Assembly (NCBI GenBank): GCA_041861885.1
Contig: JBGVUE010000001.1
Coordinates: 1,848,001-1,912,000, forward strand
DNA length: 64,000 nucleotides
From: Haloimpatiens sp. FM7315
Lineage (GTDB): Bacteria > Bacillota > Clostridia > Clostridiales > Clostridiaceae
Direction of reading: 5' to 3'
The position numbers and the translations under genes are program-made. The notes under the pieces are model-generated. The model was not told the DNA's origin, did no database searches, and saw only the letters and a program-made list of their open reading frames with translations. Below, piece after piece: positions 19,186-29,644 of the stretch. Positions within the stretch are counted from its first letter, which is position 1. Every line of letters starts with the position of its first letter.

Positions 19186-21067
19186 TTACTTCATTATTTT
19201 ACATATATTATTTGTAAACTCAACTGGATCATTTATTGGCAGTCCCTCGATAAGTAAAGCCTCATTATATAATAAATTTGTATATAAACTTAACTTGTCT
19301 TTATCATTATCAAATGCAACCTTAAGTGAATTGAATATTTCATGATCCATGTTAATTTCCAAAATCTTATCAGCTTTAACATTTGGATTATTTGGCATTG
19401 TGTTTAGTATTTTCTCCATTTCAATTGAAATATCTCCATCATTTGAAAAGCAAACTGGATGCTGTTTTAACCTTCTAGAAGCCTTAACATCTTTTACTTT
19501 GCCTTTTAATACTTCTTTCATAAATTCAAAAATTTCTTTTCCTTCTTTTTCTTTTTCCTTTTCTTCTTTATCTTTTTCGCTAGTATCTATACCTAAATCA
19601 TTACTTGAAACAGATCTAAATTCTTTTTCTTTATACTTCATCAACATTTTAATTGCAAATTCATCTACATCATCTGTAAAATAAAGTATCTCATATCCTT
19701 TATCTGCAACTAATTCTGTTTGTGGAAGTTTTTTAATTCTATCATTAGATTGACCTACTGCATAATAAATGTACTTTTGATCCTCAGGCATCCTAGATAC
19801 ATATTCCTCTAAAGTTACTAATTTCTCTTCTTTAGATGAGTAAAATAGTAATAAATCCTGAAGCATCTCTTTGTTACTTCCAAAATCACTATAAATGCCA
19901 TATTTTAATTGTCTACCAAAGGAGTTGTAAAACTCTTCATATTTCTCTCTTTCATTTTTTAATAAACTTAGAAGTTCATTTTTAACTTTATTTTTAATAT
20001 TTTTCGCAATTAATTTTAGTTGTCTATCATGTTGTAACATTTCCCTTGAAATGTTAAGGGATAAATCTTCAGAATCTACCATTCCTTTGACAAAGCTAAA
20101 ATAATCCGGTAGTAAATCCGAACATTTATTCATGATAAGTACTCCTCTTGAATAAAGTTCTAATCCTTTTTCATACTCTTTTGTATAATAATCAAAAGGT
20201 GTTTTTTCTGGAATAAATAAAATAGCATTATAACTTACAAGACCATCTGCAGCTATATGAATATACTTAACTGGTTTGTCATATCCATAATGTTTCTCAG
20301 AATAAAATTTCTCGTAATCCTCTTTTTTTAACTCATTTTTATTCTTTCTCCACATTGGTACCATACTGTTTACAGTGTTTTCTTCTATTTTTTCTTCATA
20401 TTCATTTTCAGAGCCTTCTTTTAATTTTTTCGATGTAACATCCATCTTTATAGGATATCTTATAAAATCAGAATATTTTTTTACAAGTTCTTTTAATGCA
20501 AATTCTTCTAAATATTCATCATAGTTTTCATCTTCACTATTTTCTTTTATATTTAATATAATTTCTGTACCTACTGAATTTTTATCACAAGGTCTCTATA
20601 GTATATCCATCCGCACCTTCAGACTCCCATTTATATGCTTTTTCGCTACCTAAAGCCTTACTTATAACAGTAACTTTATCTGCAACCATAAAAGCAGAAT
20701 AAAATCCTACCCCAAATTGCCCAATAATGTCCACTCCATCTTTACTTTCATTTTCCTTTTTAAAAGCTAAAGATCCACTTTCAGCTATAACTCCAAGATT
20801 GTTTTCAAGGTCTTCTTTGCTCATTCCTATACCAGTATCAATTATTTTTAAAAGTCTTGTTTCTTTGTTTGGAATTATTTTTATGTAATAGCTATTTTTA
20901 TCAAAACTAAGATTTTCATCTGTTAACGCTTTATAATAAATTTTATCAATAGCATCACTTGCATTAGAAATAAGTTCTCTTAAAAAAATCTCCTTTTCAG
21001 TGTAAATCGAGTTAATCATTAGATCTAAAATTCTTTTTGATTCTGCTTTAAATTGTTTTTTCTCCAA
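19186..21067 (-). CDS. htpG: Hsp90-family chaperone HtpG (one frameshift)
   Basis: ATP-dependent chaperone of the Hsp90 family, acting as a cytosolic dimer. The N-terminal GHKL domain has [19 protein letters not shown] and [13 protein letters not shown]. The middle domain includes [10 protein letters not shown], and an acidic, Lys/Glu-rich linker precedes the C-terminal dimerisation part. The frame changes near 20590-20602, just after DGYTIE. Downstream sequence resumes with [14 protein letters not shown]. This break is not a plain homopolymer and fits either one extra base or two missing. The start is TTG 21067 behind AGAGGAG; the longer frame would overlap that site. Corrected length is about 626 residues. 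A CIRCE operator lies upstream and two hairpins lie downstream. Confidence 0.92.
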
Positions 21068-21142
21068 GTTAATCGCTCCTCTCAAAATTATAAATTCACA
21101 ATAAAAAAATAATTTAATTTACCTATAAAACATAAAGTTTTG

Positions 21143-21169
21143 TTAGCACTTTAAGTTATTGAGTGCTAA
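21143..21169 (-). promoter_or_regulatory. CIRCE operator (HrcA site)
   Basis: TTAGCACTT-N9-GAGTGCTAA on the plus strand, which differs from the CIRCE consensus TTAGCACTC-N9-GAGTGCTAA at one base. It lies just downstream of the htpG promoter, at the expected start of the transcript. Confidence 0.92.
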
Positions 21170-21180
21170 CCCATACTTTT

Positions 21181-21209
21181 TATATATCACTTTTTGTTTG
21201 TGATGTCAA
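21181..21209 (-). promoter_or_regulatory. htpG promoter
   Basis: TTGACA (21204-21209), a 17-nt spacer and TATATA (21181-21186). A second TTGACA lies 12 nt further upstream. The CIRCE element starts about 12 nt after the -10 box. Confidence 0.8.
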
Positions 21210-21355
21210 TATTTCTGTCAATTTTATTGTATTTTCTTACAATTACACTTAATTATAGCATTTAAATCTTCTTATTGAAAAATTTTATTTATATTTAATT
21301 CATTGGCCTTGTTTATATAAAAATAATTTCTAAATTTTTTGAAAGGAGTATTTTC

Positions 21356-22051
21356 ATGAAAGAAACCCTTCTAATAGTTGATGATGAGGAAAGAATTCTA
21401 GATCTTATATCCATTTACTTAAAAAAAGAAAATTATAATGTAATTAAGGCTTTTAATGGTTTGGAAGCTATTAAAATATTTAATAATGAAAAAATAGATT
21501 TAATAATATTAGATGTAATGATGCCTATTATGGATGGATGGGATGTATGTAAAGAAATCAGAAAGAACTCTGATGTACCTATAATAATGCTTACAGCCAA
21601 AGCTGAAGAAGATGACGAACTAATTGGCTTCCAACTTGGCATAGATCACTATGTAACAAAACCTTTTTCTCCAAAAACTCTTATTGCAAGAGTCAAAGCA
21701 ATAATTAGGCGAACCAATTCTAGTACAAGTACCTCTGACAACACAAAGGATTTAAATAATATTAACGGTATTTGTATAGATAAACTATGTCATAAAGTGA
21801 GCATAGACAATATAGAAATTAATTTATCCCCTAAGGAATTTGAACTTCTCCATTATCTAATTCTCAATAAAGGCATAGTTTTAACAAGGGAAAAAATATT
21901 AGATACTTTATGGGGAATAGATTATTTAGGGGATTTAAGAACTGTAGACACTGCCATAAAAAGATTAAGAGAAAAAATTGGAAGTAAATCTTATCTAATA
22001 TCAACTATAAGAGGAGTTGGATATAGATTTGAGGTGAAAAATGAAAAATAG
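21356..22051 (+). CDS. OmpR/PhoB-type response regulator
   Basis: 231-residue transcription regulator of a two-component system. The receiver has VDDEE (about 8-12), the phospho-acceptor Asp53 in LDVMMPIMDG, Thr80 in MLTAK and Lys102 in VTKPF. The C-terminal winged helix (about 135-228) has LSPKEFELLHYL and the end STIRGVGYRFE. The start is ATG 21356 behind AAAGGAG. It overlaps the sensor kinase start by 11 nt, so the pair is translated as one unit. Targets are unknown; the linker of about 20 Ser/Thr/Asn-rich residues is normal for this family. Confidence 0.95.
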   Translation: MKETLLIVDDEERILDLISIYLKKENYNVIKAFNGLEAIKIFNNEKIDLIILDVMMPIMDGWDVCKEIRKNSDVPIIMLTAKAEEDDELIGFQLGIDHYVTKPFSPKTLIARVKAIIRRTNSSTSTSDNTKDLNNINGICIDKLCHKVSIDNIEINLSPKEFELLHYLILNKGIVLTREKILDTLWGIDYLGDLRTVDTAIKRLREKIGSKSYLISTIRGVGYRFEVKNEK

Positions 22052-23538
22052 AAAAAATATTACAAAAAAACTTTTTATAATTACTTTTGTAATTTTTATA
22101 GTATTTATTACTAGTAATTTCATAATACAGTCTTTATTTTTCCAAGAATTTTATATAAAATGGAAAAAAGATAATCTAAAAAACAATCTAGTTAAATTTA
22201 AAAATCAATATAAAAATCTTAAGGATACTGATAATATTACTGATTTAATACTAAGATTTGAAGAAAACAATAATTATAAAATAATAATTGAAGATAGTGT
22301 TGGCAATTTTAAATACATTGATAAAGTAAGAAATGGTAATATAGATCCATTGAAAAAAGAATTCTACACGAAATTTTAAATAATCATATATATGACATTA
22401 ACTTAATAAATGCCTCAAAAGAAAAAAATGAGCCTATTGTTTTAATTGCAAATAAAAAAACAACTCCTACAACAAGAAACGCTCTTGGAGTAATTTATGA
22501 AAGTTCTAAAAAAGAGACAATTTACATTGTTTCATCTCTTCAAACTGTTGAGGAAGCATCTTCAGTAATGAAAGAATTTTATTTTTACTTTTATATAGGT
22601 GCTCTTTTTATAGTTTTAATACTTTCTTTAATTTATTCTAATATGATAACAAAGCCTTTAATCAAAATAACAAATATAGCCTTTAAAATGGCAAACTTAA
22701 ATTTTACGGAAAAATGTGAAATAAAAAGCAATGATGAAATAGGTAACTTAGCAGCTTCTTTAAACTCTCTATCTTTTAATCTAAATAATGCACTAACTTC
22801 AATGAAAAAAGCCAATGAAAAGTTAGAATTTGACATAGAAAGAGAAAAAAATTATCAGAAATTAGAAGAGATTTTGTAGCTGCTGTATCCCATGAATTAA
22901 AAACACCTATAACCCTTATAGAAGGATATGCTGAAGCTTTAAATGATAATATACTTGAAGAAGCTGAAAAAATAAATTCTATTCATATCATTTTAGATGA
23001 AACAAAGAAAATGAACAGCCTAGTTTGTGATATGCTTGATTTATCACAATTGGAATCTGGAAATTTTAAATTAATAAAAGAAGTTTTTTATATAGATGGT
23101 TTAATAAATTCTTCAGTAAAAAAGTTTAATTCAATTATACAAGAAAAAAATATAACTTTAAAATTAAATTTAATTGATAAAATCAAAATAAGTGGAGACT
23201 GGAATAGACTAGATCAGGTTATAACAAATTATTTAACAAATGCTCTAAGACATACCTATGAAAATGGTACAATAACCATAAATACTATAGATGAAGGAAA
23301 CCACGTAAAAGTTGAGGTAATAAATGAAGGAAAACACATACCTAAAGAATACCTTGATAGAATATGGGAGAATTTTTATAAAATAGATAAATCAAGAAAT
23401 AGATCCCTTGGAGGAACAGGCATTGGTCTGTCCATAGTAAAAAACATCATAGAACTACCCAAAGGTAATTATGGTGTTGAAAACATAGAAGAAGGAGTAA
23501 GCTTCTATTTTTCTATAAAAAAATATGAAAGTTTATAA
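22041..23538 (+). CDS. Sensor histidine kinase (two frameshifts)
   Basis: Membrane sensor partner of the preceding regulator. Transmembrane segment 1 covers about 11-31, then an extracytoplasmic sensor of about 150 residues, TM2 (about 178-200) and a HAMP domain (about 200-250). The H-box is AVSHELKTPITLIEGYAEAL with the phospho-His near residue 287. The N-box is DQVITNYLTNALRHT and the G-box GGTGIGLSIVKNII. Frames break in the A6 run at 22353-22358 and the A7 run at 22845-22851. One A added at each gives 499 residues in one open frame. No sequence clue to the signal. A strong terminator follows. Confidence 0.9.
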
Positions 23539-23566
23539 AACAGGGCATAATTTCATGCCCTGTTTT
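23537..23566 (+). terminator. Terminator of the two-component operon
   Basis: AAAACAGGGCAT and ATGCCCTGTTTT form a perfect 12-bp stem with a 6-nt loop. The second arm ends in a T run. It overlaps the stop codon by two bases. Confidence 0.88.
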
Positions 23567-23626
23567 ATATTTTAAAATTACAATATTTAAGTAAAATAAA
23601 AAAACAAAGAAATATTCATTTCGACC

Positions 23627-23803
23627 TCATTCTACATCTATATCTGACTTTAACCTATACTCATTTGGTGTACAACCTTCTATTTTTTTAAATATACTTC
23701 CAAAATAGCTTAACTGTTTATACCCAACCATAGCACTTATATCGGATATTTTCATATCTGTATGCTCTAAGTATTTTTGGAATTGATAACATATACTTCA
23801 AAT
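23627..23803 (-). pseudogene. AraC-family regulator fragment
   Basis: About 58 codons of the C-terminal helix-turn-helix of an AraC/XylS regulator: YLEHTDMKISDISAMVGYK, then FGSIFKKIEGCTPNEYR, ending at a TGA at 23627. Upstream the frame meets a stop and no sensor domain or start is found, so only the last third of the DNA-binding domain remains. It lies between a strong terminator and a DUF3784 gene. Unlike the single-base breaks elsewhere, this loss cannot be repaired by adding a base, so it is a real remnant. Confidence 0.75.
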
Positions 23804-23863
23804 ATACCATCGAAACGTTAAAAAAATAGTAAATTTTTTACACTAGACTATCTTTAACTCATT

Positions 23864-24184
23864 TTAGTTACCTTTTTTAAATTTTTTACCAACATTTAAA
23901 TATATAATTGTAGATACAGTTATAATAAAAATTGCTATAAAAACACATTGGCGTAAAGTATCCATATTTAAAACATCACTTAATATGCTGAGAAACAAAC
24001 AAAAAGCAATACTAAACATTAGATTACCCATAGCTTTACAAATAGCTTTCTCGTTATATTTATCTTTTTCTACTTGAGACATCATATTATATCCTGATAT
24101 CAAAAAAGACCATTTTCCTAAAGATAACATTATACCAAAGAGAATAAATAAAGCAATAAGAAATACTGCTGTACCTATAAACAT
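23864..24184 (-). CDS. DUF3784 membrane protein
   Basis: 106-residue membrane protein matching the DUF3784 pattern: a first hydrophobic helix (about 4-26), the family signature SFLISGYNMMSQVEKDKY followed by a short polar patch, then two more hydrophobic helices and a basic C-terminus (GKKFKKGN). Function unknown; such proteins are common in Clostridium. The start is ATG 24184 behind a perfect AGGAGG; the longer in-frame start at 24217 lies ahead of that site. The nearest genes are regulatory and transporter remnants. Confidence 0.8.
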   Translation of the reverse strand: MFIGTAVFLIALFILFGIMLSLGKWSFLISGYNMMSQVEKDKYNEKAICKAMGNLMFSIAFCLFLSILSDVLNMDTLRQCVFIAIFIITVSTIIYLNVGKKFKKGN

Positions 24185-24367
24185 AAAAAACCTCCTAATT
24201 TTCGTATTTATTTTCAAAAAATATTCTTCTTATATATATTTTTTTATCATGTGAAATAATAAATATTATTGTATAATTACTTATTCTATTCAAATAATTG
24301 TATAAATGTAACTATTCAGTCAATCTAAATAATTACTATTTCTAACAAACTTGTTAATATAAATATA

Positions 24368-24676
24368 TCACAATATATACCATATTGATATTAAAATATA
24401 AACTATAGAACGCCAAGCAAATGCTCCAATAATCGAAGCTGCAAAAGGATTAGCTACTGCAGGTCCTATAGAATTAGCTGAAGTAAATATGGCATTAGCT
24501 GTTGCTCTCTCTTTATTAGGAAACCAATTACTGTTTAGTTTAAAAGCACAAGGTGGTTGCACCCCTTCTCCAAAACCAAATAAAACTCTTACTATATAAA
24601 GCTGAGTAAAAGAACGAGTAAACCCAGTCATAATAGTTAAAAATGCCCATAATAAAACTAACCATCTCTTTCTCAT
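24368..24676 (-). pseudogene. Truncated MFS transporter
   Basis: 102 residues from the N-terminal half of a major facilitator, near the organic-anion symporter group (TG.TRS, then LYIVRVLFGFGEG and NKERATANAIF). It covers about transmembrane helices 3-6 and stops after SIWYIL, so helices 1-2 and the whole C-terminal half are missing. No continuation is seen in any frame in the next 180 nt. It does keep a good AAAGGAG ribosome site and an ATG, so a short product may be made, but it cannot be a working transporter. The flanks (24185-24367 and 24677-24952) are very AT-rich with no gene. Confidence 0.75.
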
Positions 24677-24952
24677 AATTATCTCCTTTCAATGCTGTAA
24701 TTATTATTTGTTAAAACATCTACAATTTCTAAATAAAATTATAATATCTTTTTCTATTAAAATGTTACTTGATATAATTCCAATTAGTTTTATTATTATT
24801 AAAATATTAATATTTTATGTTAATATTTTAACATTTCTATAATTTAATATTATTTGCTATAACTTCTTAATTGAGATTTATTTGCATTTACATGAAGATT
24901 TAATTATGATATTCTTATGGTGAATTTTATTTTAAAAGTTAGGAGCTTTCGT

Positions 24953-26063
24953 ATGTTTACTCAAAAATTAAACAATAATAAAAAATTTATAATAGTATCT
25001 CTACTCTTATCCTTAATATTAATATTTACATATTTATCTTATAACCTTATACAAAAAATAATGAAAAAAACTTGGCTAAAATTACATCTATAAATGAAAA
25101 AATATCCGTTGTTCAAGGTGTACATGGTAAAAACGAAACTATAAAAAATCAAAATATAAAAGCCCTTATTATAAAAGGGAAATATAAAAATAAAAGTATA
25201 AGTTTAAATAATAAAACTTCATATTCTAAAATCAATGATTCAGAATACAAAATTGGTGATAAGATTTTTATTTCTCTAAAGGATGATTTAAAGAATGGCA
25301 CCATAATTAGTTTTAAAAGAGACAATTACATACTATATATTACTTTAGTTTTTATATTTTTAATTCTAGTAATAGGAATGTATAAAGGTACTTTGTCCTT
25401 AATTAGCTTATTTATTAATATTCTTATTTTTTCTATATTAATTAAAACTTTTTAGAAAGCGGGCATCTTATAATTATATCTATTATTTCAAGTATATTAT
25501 TTGTTGTTTTATCTATAACCATAGTATGTGGTATATCGAAAAAATCCCTAGCTTCAATAGTGAGCACACTAATTTCAACTTTAATATCTGTTATTATCTT
25601 TTTAATAGTAGTCAAAATAAATAGCTGGCAAGGCATACATTTTGAAAGCATGGAATTTTTGACTCATTCTCCAATTGAAATATTTATAGTTGAAATCATT
25701 ATTGGAACACTTGGGGCTGTAATGGACATATCCATATCTATATCATCTTCCTTAAAAGAAATACATGACTTAACCCCTGAAATAGAAGTAAAAAGCCTTA
25801 TAAAATCAGGTATAGACATAGGAAAAGATATTATGGGAACTATGGCAAATACTTTACTATTTGCTTATATAAGCGGAAGCATTCCTATGATAATATTACT
25901 TTTAAAAAATGACTATTCCATTTATTATATTCTAAATATAAACCTTTCCTTGGAATTTATAAGAGCACTTACTGGAAGTATTGGTGTAGTTTTATGTATA
26001 CCTATTTCAATTTACATATCAGTCTTTTTTATAAAAAATTTACGATTGGAGAAGCTTAGATAA
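24953..26063 (+). CDS. YibE/F family membrane protein 1 (two frameshifts)
   Basis: After correction about 370 residues. An N-terminal helix (about 12-35), an extracytoplasmic region of about 90 residues and then about seven hydrophobic helices make up the protein. The YibE/F pattern shows in EIIIGTLGAVMDISISISSSL and GKDIMGTMANTLLFAY. Frames break in the A7 run at 25064-25070 and the T5 run at 25449-25453, each repaired by one base. The start is ATG 24953 behind TAGGAG. The stop overlaps the next start (TAATG). The family is of unknown function and is thought to be a multipass transporter-like protein. Confidence 0.85.
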
Positions 26064-26844
26064 TGAATACTGCTTTAATACTATTAATAATTCTTTTTCT
26101 TTTAATGTTTATAGTAGGTGGAAAATTAGGTCTAAGATCATTTTTTACCTTGATTTTTAATTTTATAAGTTTAATTCTCATGACAATATTAATTAGTATA
26201 AATTTTAGTCCCATAAAAATCACTTTGATTTTTTGCACTATAATTAGCATAATAACTTTGTTTTATATAAATGGAATAAACAAAAAAAGCCTATCAGCTT
26301 TAATCTCTGTACTTATAGTGGTTGTTTTGACTTTGTTAATAACTTATAAAATAGGAAGTAATGCAAAAATTCAAGGCTTTGGAAATGAACACGCTGAAGA
26401 TCTTGCTTTTCTATCCTTATACATTAATATAGATTTTAGCAAGATAATTTTTTGTGAAATTCTAATTGGTCTTTTAGGAGCAATAATAGATGTTTCAATC
26501 TCTATTTCATCATCTTTATATGAAATACATAAAAACAATAAATTCATATCAAAATACAATTTGTTTATGTCAGGAATGAACATTGGTAGTGATATATTAG
26601 GTTCTATGACAAATACATTGTTTTTTGCATATATAGCTGGTTTTATGACCTTAATAATATATTTTAATGAACTAAATTATTCTTTAACTTCAATTTTAAA
26701 TTCAAAGGTTTTTGTACTGAAATATTTCAATCCCTTTGTGGTGGCATTGGCGTTATTTTAATTATACCTATAACATCTTTTGTAACTTCTGAAATTTTAA
26801 ACTCAAACTTTGTTATTAAATTTTCTAGAAAAATTAACCTTTGA
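26063..26844 (+). CDS. YibE/F family membrane protein 2 (one frameshift)
   Basis: 260 residues after correction, multipass. It repeats the core of the preceding protein: EILIGLLGAIIDVSISISSSL and GSDILGSMTNTLFFAYIAG. It lacks the long extracytoplasmic N-terminal region of protein 1, so the two look like unequal halves or partners rather than simple duplicates. The frame changes near 26725 (T3, one base short), after which LCGGIGVILIIPITSFVTSE continues to a TGA at 26842-26844. Translationally coupled to protein 1. A 17-bp hairpin follows. Confidence 0.83.
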
Positions 26845-26864
26845 TTCATATACTATTATATAAA

Positions 26865-26908
26865 AAAAGACTTTTGGATAATAGAAATCTCTTATCCAAA
26901 AGTCTTTT
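26865..26908. terminator. Bidirectional terminator
   Basis: AAAAGACTTTTGGATAA and its exact complement form a 17-bp stem with a 10-nt loop. It separates the YibE/F operon from the convergent NifX/MinD operon. Confidence 0.9.
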
Positions 26909-26918
26909 AAATTATCTT

Positions 26919-27275
26919 CTATTCGTTGCAGTGACCTTCATTTGCATGTTCTCTACAAATACTTCCTGTAGATTTAAGTCCACCTTCTACATATTGTTTA
27001 GCTGCATCTAAAGCTAAACCTTCAGCTCCAACTACCACTTCAATATTATTCTCATTAAAAAGATTTTGTGCTGTTTCTCCCATTCCCCCTGATATTATAA
27101 CATTTACATTTAATTCACTTAAGAATACTGGTAAATACCCTGGTTTATGGCCTGGATTATTTGTAAAGTTTACGTTTAATATTTTACCTTCTTCTACCTC
27201 ATATATTGTAAATCCTTCACAATGTCCGAAATGTCCACTTACGTTCTTTCCATTACTTGCAACTGCTATTTTCAT
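26919..27275 (-). CDS. NifX/NifB-type iron-molybdenum cofactor-like protein (1)
   Basis: 118 residues, dinitrogenase iron-molybdenum cofactor-binding fold (Nitro_FeMo-Co). It begins MKIAVASNGKNVSGHFGHCE with the His/Cys group that carries a cluster or metal in relatives, followed by NVIISGGMGETAQNLF, and ends in a His/Cys-containing tail (CREHANEGHC). No nif genes are near, so this is the stand-alone clostridial type, probably an iron-sulfur cluster carrier or sensor. It is the last gene of a four-gene operon with two MinD/Mrp-like ATPases and a second NifX. The spacing to the ATPase before it is 20 nt. Confidence 0.88.
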   Translation of the reverse strand: MKIAVASNGKNVSGHFGHCEGFTIYEVEEGKILNVNFTNNPGHKPGYLPVFLSELNVNVIISGGMGETAQNLFNENNIEVVVGAEGLALDAAKQYVEGGLKSTGSICREHANEGHCNE

Positions 27276-27295
27276 TGTATATTCCTCCTTAAAAT

Positions 27296-28146
27296 TTATA
27301 TTTTTAATTTATTTTTTATATTAAGCCACATGTCTTCTATGGCTTTTTTTGCCTGACTCTCATTATAATTTGTTATAGGATTTAATTCATTAATGGATCT
27401 TCTAACCATATCGTCATAAGGAATTCTACCTGCCAAAAATAAGTTCTTATTTAAAACATATTCTTCAATTTCACTGCTAATTTCTAGATTTATGTCATAT
27501 TTATTAATACAAACCATTGTAAGCACACCAAAATGTTCACATAATGACAGTACCCTCTTTAAATCTTCTAGTCCTGATTTTGTAGGCTCAGCAACAATTA
27601 AAACCGCATTTGTTCCTGTTATAGAAGCAATAACCGGGCAACCAATTCCAGGAGAACCATCAATTATAATAATTTTTTCATTATCACTAAATTTTTTTGC
27701 ATTTTTTCTAAGACTTGTTATAAGTTTTCCTGACCCATCGCTTCCAACCATCATTTCTGCCCTTGATATAATTCCTTTTTCTAAGGAAGTTATGACTGTG
27801 TCTGCTGTTTTTTCACTAATTAACTTTATAGCATTATTTTCGCAAACTATTACACAAGCCCCGCAGCCTTCGCAGCTAAATGAATTTACCTTATAATTAT
27901 CTATTGCGTCAAATTTACATATACTTTTACATTTGCCACACATTATGCAAAAAGCCTTATCTATGTAAGCTTTTTGCCCCCGAAAAACGCCTCTCTTTCT
28001 TTATCTTTTCCCCTATAAAATAGATAAAGATTAGGTGCATCTACATCACAATCAATTCTCATAGAGCCCTTAGAAAGTTCCGATAAAGCTATGGCTATAG
28101 TTGTTTTACCCGTGCCACCTTTTCCACTTAAGACTGCAAGTTCCAA
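27296..28146 (-). CDS. MinD/Mrp-like ATPase with ferredoxin insert (1, one frameshift)
   Basis: P-loop ATPase of the MinD/NUBPL group with a two-[4Fe-4S] ferredoxin-like insert. The deviant Walker A is SGKGGTGKTT (about 7-16). The insert has CGKCKSIC and CEGCGACVIVC. The later part has IIIDGSPGIGCPVIAS and a nucleotide-base motif (CINKYDIN). The frame breaks in the T5 run at 27971-27975; one A added gives 283 residues. The start is TTG 28146 behind AAAGGAGGTG. It overlaps the end of its paralogue. Such pairs are thought to assemble or move iron-sulfur clusters, with NifX-type proteins as carriers. Confidence 0.87.
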
Positions 28147-28971
28147 GACAGCACCTCCTTTACTTTAAAAGAAAATTTATTAAACATTTCTTTATAATCT
28201 TCATTATCATAAAGTATTTCCCCTTTAGAATAAAGAATAGCTGTTTCTTTACTATAAGGTATCTCTCCAATTAGTTCTATATTTTCTTTTTGCAATATTT
28301 TTTTACTATATTCTCTTTTCCATTATCCTTATTTATAATTATTCCAAAGGGTATGTTATACATTTTCACAAGTTTTACCGCCATTTTTAAATCATGAAGG
28401 CCAAATTCAGTAGGTTCCGTAACAAGTATTGCCCCCTTTACAAACTTTAGTACGTTTACAACATTACATGATGTGCCTGGAGGACAATCAATTAAATTAA
28501 TTTCCTTTGAATCTAATGAATTTCTCAATAATTCTCTTATAACTGGCACTGCCATAGGTTCGCCTATATCTAAAATCCCTCTATTACAACTTAAACCTCT
28601 AATATTTCCTCTTTCAATTACACCTATTCTTCTTTTTTAAAACTTATAGCATTGTTCTTACATGCAATTTCACAAGCACCACAACTATGACATAATTTTT
28701 GAAAAAGCATAATATCCTCTTTTACCTTTGCAAGTGCATTAAATTCACAAATATTAACACACCTTCCGCAGTTATTGCATACTGCATCCTCTACAATTGG
28801 GTACTCAACCATAACTTCTTTAATTTCCTCAATTTTAGGTTTTAAAAACAAAAAGCCATTGGGTTCTTCCACATCACAATCTATATAATTTGACTTTAAT
28901 GCTAGAGCTAAATTCGTAGATACTGTAGTTTTACCTGTTCCACCCTTACCACTAAGTATGGCTATATTCAC
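28128..28971 (-). CDS. MinD/Mrp-like ATPase with ferredoxin insert (2, two frameshifts)
   Basis: Paralogue of the ATPase at 27296-28146. The Walker A is SGKGGTGKTT (about 7-16) and the ferredoxin-like cysteines are CNNCGRCVNIC and CHSCGACEIAC. The second half has INLIDCPPGTSCNVVN and TEPTEFGLHDLKMA, with IIINKDN as the base-binding motif. Frames break in the T6 run at 28633-28638 and the T5 run at 28287-28291. One base added at each gives 281 residues and stop TAA at 28128-28130, which lies within the next gene. The two likely act as a heterodimer. Confidence 0.86.
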
Positions 28972-28998
28972 TCTCTACTCATCTCCAATCTTACGATT

Positions 28999-29355
28999 TT
29001 ATCCTTGATGTGAAGGACCTGCCATTTTTATTTCTTTAAGCTCTCCCTTATTGTAATATTCCATAACTTTAATTATTTTAAGGGAATCACAACTATAAGC
29101 TTTAATCCCTTCTTTATCAATAATATCAAAAGCATTTGGTCCTAGTTTTCCTGTAACAACCACATTTACCTTTTCTTCTATCAATTGATTAGCAGCAGCT
29201 ATTCCCGCCCCACCGCTTGCATTTAGACCTTTATTTTCTAGAATTATTATTTCTTTATTCTCAGTATTGTAAATTTGAAAGTACTCACATCTTCCAAATC
29301 TTATATCAAGTAAATCTTCTTTAGTTTTTCCCATTGATGAAATTGCTATTTTCAT
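28999..29355 (-). CDS. NifX/NifB-type iron-molybdenum cofactor-like protein (2)
   Basis: 118 residues of the same fold as the protein at 26919-27275. It begins MKIAISSMGKTKEDLLDIRF, then GRCEYFQIY, NASGGAGIAAANQL and VVVTGKLGPNAFDI. It has the ordinary family ending, whereas its paralogue has a Cys/His tail. The start is ATG 29355 behind GGAGGGG; the longer frame to 29370 begins at the ribosome site. It is the first gene of the NifX-MinD-MinD-NifX operon, under the promoter at 29424-29452. Confidence 0.87.
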   Translation of the reverse strand: MKIAISSMGKTKEDLLDIRFGRCEYFQIYNTENKEIIILENKGLNASGGAGIAAANQLIEEKVNVVVTGKLGPNAFDIIDKEGIKAYSCDSLKIIKVMEYYNKGELKEIKMAGPSHQG

Positions 29356-29404
29356 AAATCTCCCCTCCAATTATCTTCTTATTTATTTTAATACTTTTAT
29401 TAAT

Positions 29405-29460
29405 ATTGGCATTTGCTATTTATATATTACCTCTATTTTTTGTTATTGTCAAATGCCAAT
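29405..29460 (-). promoter_or_regulatory. Promoter and inverted repeat of the NifX/MinD operon
   Basis: TTGACA (29447-29452), a 17-nt spacer and TAATAT (29424-29429), reading left. ATTGGCATTTG precedes and overlaps the -35 box (29450-29460), and its complement lies at 29405-29415, just past the -10 box. The repeats thus flank the promoter like a repressor or activator site. The plus-strand 18-mer at 29443-29460 occurs again at 34054-34071. Confidence 0.65.
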
Positions 29461-29644
29461 AATACTTCAAAAATAGATTTGAATCTATGAATTTAAAGTA
29501 TCTATTGTTATTACTGTAAAAATATGATAATTTTATGGTACAAGCTAAACTTTATTTTAATTACTATATCTTATTGATACTAATTTATTACTATATAAAA
29601 GGTATTTCTTTGGCTCTATTTTATGTTTAAGAGAGGATACAGGT

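Noticed and set aside
24368..24676. A working small transporter
   Set aside because: Only helices 3-6 of an MFS protein; no halves to pair with it nearby.
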